Part shown: positions 32,151-37,651 of the stretch, piece after piece | Layout: every line of letters starts with the position of its first letter | Numbering within the stretch: the stretch's first letter is position 1 | Assembly (NCBI GenBank): GCA_032251045.1 | Contig: JAVVEW010000024.1 | Location: forward strand, 1 to 37,651 | Origin: JAVVEW01 sp032251045 | GTDB taxonomy: Bacteria; Pseudomonadota; Gammaproteobacteria; Methylococcales; Methylomonadaceae | DNA: 37,651 nt | Direction: 5' to 3' | Notes under the pieces: generated by a model | Seen by the model: only the letters and a program-made list of their open reading frames with translations | What the model was told of the DNA's origin: nothing | Database searches by the model: none | Program-made: the position numbers and the translations under genes

Positions 32151-33035
32151 TTAATTGCGAAAGCGCAAGGTTAAATCCTGATAAGCATCGATACGGCGGT
32201 CGCGCAAAAACGGCCAGATTTGCCGAACCTGTTCGCTGCGTTGCAAATCCAGAGTGTGAGTCAACAGCCGGTCTTGCTGGTGGTCGGCCTGAACCAGCAA
32301 TTCACCCTGGGGGCCTGTGATAAAACTGTTGCCCCAGAATTGAATGCCTTGTTCGGTGTGTTCCGGCGCAGCTTCAAAGCCAATACGATTGCACGACAAC
32401 ACCGGCAAACTGTTGGCCACGGCATGGCCGCGTTGCACGGTGATCCAGGCGTTAAGTTGGCGTTGTTGCTCATCGGGCGGGTCGGCAGGTTCCCAGCCGA
32501 TAGCGGTAGGATAAATCAATAGATCCGCCCCGGCCAGCGCCATCAGTCGGGCCGCTTCCGGATACCATTGATCCCAGCACACCAGAACGCCCAGCTTGCC
32601 GGCCGAGGTTTCAATCGGCTGAAAACCCAGATCGCCAGGCGTGAAATAGAATTTTTCATAATAGCCGGGGTCGTCGGGAATGTGCATTTTCCGGTAACGC
32701 CCGGCTATCTGGCCGTTTTTTTCCAGCACCACGGCGGTATTGTGATAAAGCCCGGGCGCGCGTTTTTCAAACAAGCTGGCAACAATCACCAGGTTCAATT
32801 CCTTGGCCAGCGCCGCCAGTCGTTCGGTGCTGGGGCCGGGAATGGTTTCGGCCTGGGCGAATACCTCAGTGGTTTCAGTCTGACAGAAATACGGCACCAG
32901 ATGCAGTTCAGGCAACACCACCAATTGCGCGCCTTCAAGTTTGGCGGCGCGAATTTGCTGGCAGGAATAATCAAGATTTTTTTCCCCGCTCAGGCCGCAA
33001 GGTTGCTGGATCAGACTGACGGTCAAAGTTTTCAT
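32151..33035 (-). CDS. aguB: N-carbamoylputrescine amidase
   Basis: The 294-residue nitrilase-superfamily enzyme has the catalytic triad Glu43 (VLPELH), Lys116 (YRKMHIPDDPGYYEK) and Cys153 (LVCWDQWYPEAARL). The ATG at 33035 was preferred over the adjacent TTG at 33038. It hydrolyses N-carbamoylputrescine to putrescine, CO2 and ammonia, following AguA. The HIPDDPGYYEKFYF and CWDQWYPE segments favour AguB over other amidases. aguA lies about 0.85 kb upstream, separated by a lipoprotein gene and repeats. Confidence 0.93.
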   Translation of the reverse strand: MKTLTVSLIQQPCGLSGEKNLDYSCQQIRAAKLEGAQLVVLPELHLVPYFCQTETTEVFAQAETIPGPSTERLAALAKELNLVIVASLFEKRAPGLYHNTAVVLEKNGQIAGRYRKMHIPDDPGYYEKFYFTPGDLGFQPIETSAGKLGVLVCWDQWYPEAARLMALAGADLLIYPTAIGWEPADPPDEQQRQLNAWITVQRGHAVANSLPVLSCNRIGFEAAPEHTEQGIQFWGNSFITGPQGELLVQADHQQDRLLTHTLDLQRSEQVRQIWPFLRDRRIDAYQDLTLRFRN

Positions 33036-33055
33036 CAAGGTTTCTCATAAACAAA

Positions 33056-33095
33056 GTTAAATGCTGGGTTTCACGTTATTCAACCCAGCCTACGC
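33056..33095. repeat. Palindromic repeat, copy 1
   Basis: GTTAAATGCTGGGTTTCACG followed by CAACCCAGCCTACGC forms an imperfect GCTGGGTT/AACCCAGC hairpin. A nearly identical copy in the same orientation lies at 33770-33810. Confidence 0.8.
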
Positions 33096-33123
33096 GACTT
33101 TTGTTGGCTTCCTACGGTTGTCT

Positions 33124-33149
33124 GGTTCCCACGGTCCACCGTGGGAACC
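33124..33149. repeat. Palindromic repeat GGTTCCCACGG / CCGTGGGAACC
   Basis: This is a perfect 11-bp stem with a 4-base loop (TCCA). It shares the TTCCCACG core with the next repeat, 20 bases on. Confidence 0.8.
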
Positions 33150-33169
33150 CATGTGCGGCCGAATCTGCA

Positions 33170-33190
33170 TTCCCACGCAGAGCGTGGGAA
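33170..33190. repeat. Palindromic repeat TTCCCACGC / GCGTGGGAA
   Basis: This is a perfect 9-bp stem with loop AGA, flanked by CA and CGAG. The motif is a well-known dispersed repeat in many Proteobacteria. Confidence 0.8.
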
Positions 33191-33214
33191 CGAGGGAATA
33201 AAGCGCTTGAGCCA

Positions 33215-33667
33215 TCAAGGTTGGTTTGAGTCTTCAGTCTGGCTCAGGCTCTGGTTGGATATTGGATCCAACGATAAAGACACCGATTCCGGCAACTTCC
33301 ACATGGCTCCGGTGGCTGGGTCAATCGCTAAAAAACCTATGGGACCACCAAAAAGCAGGTTGCCGATATACCAGCCATCCATGTCAGCCTCAAGTATTGT
33401 GACTTTCTCTTCATAGCCGTCTTTTAAAAATCTGACTTTGTAATCTGCTGATGAAAAATACCCGTCACCCGCTGCTAAGGAAACCGTTGACGGTGTTCTA
33501 CCGGAATGAATTTCTTCACCTTTAGAGTTTTCGACCAGAAATTTAGCTTCAGAAGGTGTCGATCGAATTGAAACTGGATAATTACTGTCACTGACAATGG
33601 ATGCGCATCCTGTCAACGTCAGAGCAGACAAGAAGGTGGCCGATAAACGGCTTATTGCTTTGTTCAT
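33215..33667 (-). CDS. Small lipoprotein with PEGA-like domain
   Basis: The 150-residue protein starts at the ATG at 33667, with AAGGA 7 bases upstream; a longer frame to 33700 is not supported. The signal peptide ends in lipobox LTGC (Cys21). The mature part starts with a PEGA-like beta domain (VSIRSTPSEAKFLVENSKG...GRTPSTVSL...YKVRFLKDGYEEKV). It ends with GWYIGNLLFGGPIGFLAIDPATGAMWKL, a segment common to small proteobacterial lipoproteins. Function is unknown. It interrupts the aguA-aguB pair and is flanked by repeats. Confidence 0.85.
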   Translation of the reverse strand: MNKAISRLSATFLSALTLTGCASIVSDSNYPVSIRSTPSEAKFLVENSKGEEIHSGRTPSTVSLAAGDGYFSSADYKVRFLKDGYEEKVTILEADMDGWYIGNLLFGGPIGFLAIDPATGAMWKLPESVSLSLDPISNQSLSQTEDSNQP

Positions 33668-33724
33668 AAGTTTTTCCTTTTGGTTGAATACACGAGACAA
33701 AAAAGTTAAATACGGGATTGAGAG

Positions 33725-33762
33725 ACGTAGGCTGGGTGGAGCGATCAGCGATACCCAGCATT
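33725..33762. repeat. Palindromic repeat, inverted variant
   Basis: ACGTAGGCTGGGTGGAGCG...ATACCCAGCATT is the reverse-oriented relative of the copies at 33056 and 33770. Confidence 0.7.
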
Positions 33763-33769
33763 CACAAGG

Positions 33770-33810
33770 GTTAAATGCTGGGTTTCACGCTGTTCAACCC
33801 AGCCTACGCC
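33770..33810. repeat. Palindromic repeat, copy 2
   Basis: This is a near-identical direct copy of 33056-33095, differing mainly in the loop (GCTGTT against GTTATT). Together they bracket the lipoprotein gene. Confidence 0.8.
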
Positions 33811-33845
33811 ACAGCCGCATTATTCGACCACCGCAGTCCGTAGCT

Positions 33846-33880
33846 ACGTAGGCTGGATAAGCGGAGCGCATCCGGCATTT
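33846..33880. repeat. Repeat GTAGGCTGGATAAGCGGAGC...CATCCGGCATTT
   Basis: This is a related GTAGGCTGG-type palindrome lying 4 bases after the aguA stop. It could serve as a 3' mRNA end or stabiliser for the nadK-recN-aguA transcript. Confidence 0.7.
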
Positions 33881-33884
33881 CCGC

Positions 33885-34907
33885 CTAACAGGGAAAATGC
33901 ACGCCAGCCGGCAACTGCATGGTCATGCAATGCAGGCTGCCGTATTGTTCGACCACTGCCCGACAGGGCACGGACACCACCTCGCGTTCGGGAAACGCTT
34001 GCGCCAACTGCGCACGCGCCGCTTCATCTTCCGGACAGCCGTAGGCGGGCACCAGCAACGCCTGGTTGACGAACAAAAAGTTAGCATAATTGGTCGGCAG
34101 TGGCTCGCCCTGATCGTTATAAATCGGTTTTGGCAGCTCCAGTGGCAGGCGTTGATAGGGCTGGCCTTGGGCATCGGTGAGCTGAGCCAGTTGTGCTGCC
34201 AGGTGCTGCAAATCCTGATGTTCAGGATGCTCAGGATCGCTACAAGCGGTATAAGCGATCAGATCGGGTCGGCAAAACCGCGCCAAGGTATCGATATGGG
34301 CGTCGGTATCATCGCCGGCCAAGGCATTTTTCGACAGCCACAACACCCGCTCGACACCGAACGCTTGTTCAAGACGGCGTTCCAGTTCCAGTCGGCTGAA
34401 GTTGGGGTTGCGATTGGCATTGAGCAGGCATTGCTCGGTGGTCAATAGCGTGCCTTGACCGTCACTTTCCACGCTGCCGCCTTCCAGCACCCAATCCAGA
34501 TGCCTGACCGGTACGCCATTGAATACCGGGCCAGCGACAAGATTTCGGCACAAAGCATCATCGAAATCATGCCGATATTTTCCGCCCCAGCCGTTGAAAC
34601 GGAAGTCCAGAAGCTCAGCCTTGCCGTTGTTTTCAACCGTTAAAAACGCGGTGTCGCGCAGCCAGATGTCGTTGTAGTCGGCGTGTACGAAGTGAATGTT
34701 ATCCAGCGTTTCCAGTTGCCCGGTAATGTGCTTTTGCTGCGCCTGGTCGGGGCAGATAATCAGCAACGGCTGATAACGGGCGATGGTCTGGGCAATGGCT
34801 TGGTAATCGGCCTCGATGCGGTTAAGGTTGGCGAAATCGCCGTCCGGCCTTGGCCAGGCAATCATCACCGCGGCTTGCCGCTCCCATTCGGCGGGGAATC
34901 GAATCAT
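33885..34907 (-). CDS. aguA: Agmatine deiminase
   Basis: The 340-residue enzyme belongs to the peptidyl-arginine deiminase/guanidino-modifying superfamily. It converts agmatine to N-carbamoylputrescine and ammonia. Motifs are FPAEWERQAAVMIAWP, NDIWLRDTAF, WVLEGGSVESDG, DTDAHIDTLARF and the nucleophile Cys327 in YGSLHCMTMQ. The start overlaps the recN stop by 4 bases, so it belongs to the nadK-recN operon. aguB, the next step, lies downstream beyond a repeat-flanked lipoprotein gene. Confidence 0.95.
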   Translation of the reverse strand: MIRFPAEWERQAAVMIAWPRPDGDFANLNRIEADYQAIAQTIARYQPLLIICPDQAQQKHITGQLETLDNIHFVHADYNDIWLRDTAFLTVENNGKAELLDFRFNGWGGKYRHDFDDALCRNLVAGPVFNGVPVRHLDWVLEGGSVESDGQGTLLTTEQCLLNANRNPNFSRLELERRLEQAFGVERVLWLSKNALAGDDTDAHIDTLARFCRPDLIAYTACSDPEHPEHQDLQHLAAQLAQLTDAQGQPYQRLPLELPKPIYNDQGEPLPTNYANFLFVNQALLVPAYGCPEDEAARAQLAQAFPEREVVSVPCRAVVEQYGSLHCMTMQLPAGVHFPC

Positions 34908-36583
34908 AAGGTTAACGCTCCTTGGCTTAGCATTTCCCGGGCGTGGGCACGGGTGTTTTCGGTCAGGGTGACGCCGCCCAGCATGCGGGCGATTTCCTCC
35001 ACCCGCTGCTCGGTATCGAGCACGCGCACGGTGGAGGTGGTCAGCCGGTCGTTTTGTTGTTTGGCGACAAACAGATGTTGGTGCGCCTGGGCGGCGACTT
35101 GTGGCAGATGGGTGACGCAGATCACTTGCCGATGGGCGCTGAGCTGCCGCAGTTTCTGACCGACGATTTCGGCGATGCCGCCGCCGATGCCGGAATCGAC
35201 TTCATCGAAAATCATGGTTGGCGTGGAGCGGTCGTGGCTGGTGGTGACCTGAATCGCCAGGCCGATGCGCGCCAGCTCGCCGCCGGAGGCGACTTTCGCC
35301 AACGGCTTGGCCGGTAGTCCGGGATTTAACTGAATCAGAAACTCAATGGAATCCTGACCGTGAGCGCCGGGCGCTTGTTTCGGGTCATGGTTGATAGCCA
35401 CTTCAAACAACCCATGGGCCATGCCCAGCTCCTGAATTACCGACGAAACCGCCTCGGCCAGTCGCCGGGCGGCTTGCCCTCGACTGTCGCTGAGCTGCTG
35501 TGACAGCTGTTGATAGCGGTCAAAATCACGCGCCACCTGTTCGGTCAGCTCCTGGCTGATCGCCTCGTGCTGGCCAAGTTTGGCCAATTCATCGGCCAGC
35601 GTCCGGGCCAGTTCCGGCAGTTGCTCGGGGGTGACTTTGTGCTTGCGGCTTAGATTCTGCACCAGGCCGATGCGTTCGGCCAGTTGCTCCAGGTGCGCGG
35701 GGTTGGTTTCCAGGCCGTCCAGATAGCGGCGCAGCTGCTGGGCGGCGTCTTCCACCTGAACCTGGCTTTCTGCCAAAACCGAGGCGATGGCGGACAGTTC
35801 CGGGGCGAATTGGCTCAGTTGCTGGAGTTCCTGTTGGCAATGCACCAGTTCCGGATGAATGGCGAATTCCTGATTTTCGTACAATCGGTCAAGCTGACGA
35901 TGGCCGGTGGCGAGAATTTCACTGACGTTGGCTAAGGTATCGTGCTCTTGCACCAGAGCGGAGTAATCGAACCGCTCCAGATCCAATTGTTGCAGTTCAT
36001 CGAGCTGAAACCTCAACAAAGCTTCGCGCTCTTGCTGATGGTCGGCGGCTTCGGACAGTTGTTTGAGTTTTTTGTTGTTTTCGCGCCATCTGCGGTGGGT
36101 GGCCGCCAGCTCGGTCAATAGCTCGGCATGGTTGGCGTAGCTGTCCAGCAACCAGCGTTGGTGGTCGGCTTTAAGCAGTTGCAAATGGCCGTGCTGGCCA
36201 TGAATTTCCAGTAAATTCTCGCTCAGTTCTTTCAGTGTGCGCAAAGTCACCGGGGTGTCGTTGACAAACGCTTTCGAGCGGCCATCGGGGTTGATGGTGC
36301 GGCGCACGATCAGTTGTTCATCCAGCTCCAGGTCATGCGCGCTGAGCCAGGTTTCCGCATCCTTGGCGTCGCTTAAATCAAACGTCAGGCTGATTTGCGC
36401 ACGCTTTGCGCCGGGGCGCACCAGACCGGTGTCGGCGCGGTCGCCCAAGGCCAGCCCCAATGCGGTCAAAAGAATCGATTTACCGGCCCCGGTCTCGCCG
36501 GTGAGTACCGAAAATCCCTGGCAAAAACTTAAGTCCAGGCTGGCGACAACGGCTAAATCATGAATGGTCAGGTGCGTCAGCAT
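34904..36583 (-). CDS. recN: DNA repair protein RecN
   Basis: The 559-residue SMC-like ATPase has Walker A GETGAGKS (29-36) and a central coiled coil (about 155-365). The ABC signature is VASGGELARIGLAI, and Walker B is TMIFDEVDSGIGG at about 456-468. RecN acts early in double-strand-break repair. It overlaps nadK by 26 bases and aguA by 4 bases. No LexA box was recognised near its start, so SOS control, if any, would act through the nadK promoter. Confidence 0.97.
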   Translation of the reverse strand: MLTHLTIHDLAVVASLDLSFCQGFSVLTGETGAGKSILLTALGLALGDRADTGLVRPGAKRAQISLTFDLSDAKDAETWLSAHDLELDEQLIVRRTINPDGRSKAFVNDTPVTLRTLKELSENLLEIHGQHGHLQLLKADHQRWLLDSYANHAELLTELAATHRRWRENNKKLKQLSEAADHQQEREALLRFQLDELQQLDLERFDYSALVQEHDTLANVSEILATGHRQLDRLYENQEFAIHPELVHCQQELQQLSQFAPELSAIASVLAESQVQVEDAAQQLRRYLDGLETNPAHLEQLAERIGLVQNLSRKHKVTPEQLPELARTLADELAKLGQHEAISQELTEQVARDFDRYQQLSQQLSDSRGQAARRLAEAVSSVIQELGMAHGLFEVAINHDPKQAPGAHGQDSIEFLIQLNPGLPAKPLAKVASGGELARIGLAIQVTTSHDRSTPTMIFDEVDSGIGGGIAEIVGQKLRQLSAHRQVICVTHLPQVAAQAHQHLFVAKQQNDRLTTSTVRVLDTEQRVEEIARMLGGVTLTENTRAHAREMLSQGALTL

Positions 36584-37472
36584 GATCGATTACCGGGTAA
36601 CCTCCGCTCCAGTTCAGCTTGGCGCGTAAAATGTGGAAAAAATCGTGATCTTCAGGATGCAGGATTGTAATCGGTTTTGGCTGTTTTTTAATCAGAATAT
36701 GGTCGCTGATCAAAACTTCCGGAATTTCCAGATGATCGCAGGTCACCAGGGCGTTGATTTGCTTGGCCTGGGCGAAGCTGATTTTTATTTCACAGCGGTC
36801 ATCGATGACCAGTGTGCGGTTGCTCAACGTGTGCGGATTCAGCGGCACCAGCAACAAGGCGCGCAGTGACGGATGCATGATCGGGCCGCCGGCGGACAGC
36901 GAGTAAGCGGTGGAGCCGGTGGGCGTGGCCACAATCAGGCCGTCGGAACGCTGCGAGTTCAAGAACACGCCGTCGATATGGGTGATGATTTCGATCATGC
37001 TCGGCGTCACCCAGCGGTGCACCACCACTTCATTGACTGCGGTTTGCCGGTGAATCACTCGGCCATCGCGGATAATTTGTGCATCCAGCAAATACCGCTG
37101 CTCGCGAGTAAACCGGCCTTTAAGGATGGCATTGAGTTTATCGGCCAATTGCATGGGCGAAATATCGACCAGAAACCCCAACCGTCCCAGATTCACCCCT
37201 AACAGCGGCGTGTCGGTATCGGCAATGGCTCGGGCCGCCGCCAGAAACGTGCCGTCGCCGCCGGCGGCGATCAGTAAATCGCAGTTTTGCGCCAGTTGCC
37301 CGGGCGCAAACCGGGGCAGGGGCAACTCCGGCAGCAGTTTGGCGCTGTCATGATCGATAATGACCTGCCTGCCGGAGCGGGTCAGCAAGGCGTGCAGCAG
37401 CTTCAGCGTCTGGGCAATGGCCGGTTCTGAGTATTTGCCCAGAATGCCGATGGTGGGGAAAAGATCAGGCAT
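36558..37472 (-). CDS. nadK: NAD kinase
   Basis: The 304-residue protein starts at the ATG at 37472 (MPDLFPTIGILGKY). The frame stays open upstream through repeat sequence, which is not family-like. Motifs are GGDGT at 71-75, LGVNLGRLGFLVDI and ATPTGSTAYSLSAGGP. It phosphorylates NAD to NADP. The C-terminal 11 residues or so are encoded by bases that also encode the recN start. nadK-recN adjacency is a common gammaproteobacterial arrangement. Confidence 0.96.
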   Translation of the reverse strand: MPDLFPTIGILGKYSEPAIAQTLKLLHALLTRSGRQVIIDHDSAKLLPELPLPRFAPGQLAQNCDLLIAAGGDGTFLAAARAIADTDTPLLGVNLGRLGFLVDISPMQLADKLNAILKGRFTREQRYLLDAQIIRDGRVIHRQTAVNEVVVHRWVTPSMIEIITHIDGVFLNSQRSDGLIVATPTGSTAYSLSAGGPIMHPSLRALLLVPLNPHTLSNRTLVIDDRCEIKISFAQAKQINALVTCDHLEIPEVLISDHILIKKQPKPITILHPEDHDFFHILRAKLNWSGGYPVIDHADAPDHS

Positions 37473-37502
37473 GTAAATAAGGGTAGGGGTCGAGTCAGCT
37501 TT

Positions 37503-37508
37503 ATTATA
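37503..37508 (-). promoter_or_regulatory. -10 element of the nadK-recN-aguA operon
   Basis: A perfect TATAAT on the minus strand lies 31 bases upstream of the nadK ATG. No convincing -35 was found at 16-18 bases. Confidence 0.5.
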
Positions 37509-37597
37509 TACGCTTAGCTGGCCCATAACGGCTTGTTGCATGGTCGCTAACAAATTTCCTCCCCTTCGGCGCTGGTGGTAAAGGCGCACAAAAAGTT

Positions 37598-37634
37598 CCC
37601 CCCTGTTGTAAAGGGGGGTTAGGGGGGATTTCAA
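37598..37634. repeat. G/C-tract palindromic repeat
   Basis: CCCCCCT, loop GTTGTAA, AGGGGGG (37598-37618) is followed by a second G6 run and ATTTCA. On the minus strand it reads AAATCCCCCCTAACCCCCCTTT, close to the arms of the repeat at 27069-27177. Confidence 0.7.
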
Positions 37635-37651
37635 TGTAGGCTGACACGGCT

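Noticed and set aside
33141..33416. Plus-strand 91-codon frame across the repeats and the lipoprotein gene
   Set aside because: It reads through palindromic repeats and antisense to a gene with a clear lipobox and ribosome-binding site.
33056..33880. Possible CRISPR array in the repeat-rich region
   Set aside because: The repeats are of different types, in both orientations and irregularly spaced, with a gene between them and no cas genes.

Overview
The window looks like chromosomal DNA of a gammaproteobacterium, probably a Methylococcales-type methanotroph. The evidence is protein sequences of gammaproteobacterial type, the gene orders gyrA-serC-pheA-hisC-tyrA-aroA-cmk-rpsA-ihfB-lapA, ypjD/ffh, aroQ-accB-accC and nadK-recN, and the abundance of short palindromic intergenic repeats. 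The genus assignment is an inference; no rRNA gene is present to settle it. No tRNA, rRNA, CRISPR array, prophage or complete insertion sequence was seen.

Region 1 (1-5637) is a compact signalling operon. It holds the 3' part of a globin-coupled-sensor histidine kinase (heme globin, PAS, HisKA, HATPase; its start lies outside the window), a single-domain Rcp1-like response regulator, and two large receiver proteins ending in GGDEF-EAL modules. Together they look like an oxygen-to-cyclic-di-GMP relay. The first GGDEF-EAL protein has a degenerate EAL domain and the second an intact one. A convergent nucleoside-phosphorylase-like gene (5634-6434) closes the region.

Region 2 (6455-17621) is the aromatic amino acid supra-operon. 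It starts at a strong extended -10 promoter and runs gyrA, serC, pheA, hisC, tyrA, aroA, cmk, rpsA, ihfB, lapA. Four junctions are 4-base ATGA overlaps. tyrA and aroA, fused in Pseudomonas, are separate here. The rpsA leader contains hairpins, and a terminator-like hairpin lies between rpsA and ihfB.

Region 3 (17622-24824) contains a Fur-controlled feoABC ferrous iron uptake operon, a convergent ypjD-like membrane gene, ffh, two small unknown genes, and a yciB-yciI-bolA run. Region 4 (24833-27783) has a parvulin lipoprotein, an AI-2E-family transporter, a nested inverted repeat and a small membrane protein with its own near-consensus promoter and terminator.

Region 5 (27781-37651) is almost entirely on the minus strand. 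It contains recJ, aroQ-accB-accC, aguB, a small lipoprotein gene embedded in repeats, and the nadK-recN-aguA operon. aguA and aguB (agmatine to putrescine) are separated by the repeat-flanked lipoprotein gene. Several starts were moved from the longest open frame to the family-consistent codon (hisC, cmk, rpsA, ihfB, feoA, feoC, ffh, aguB, nadK and both small lipoproteins).
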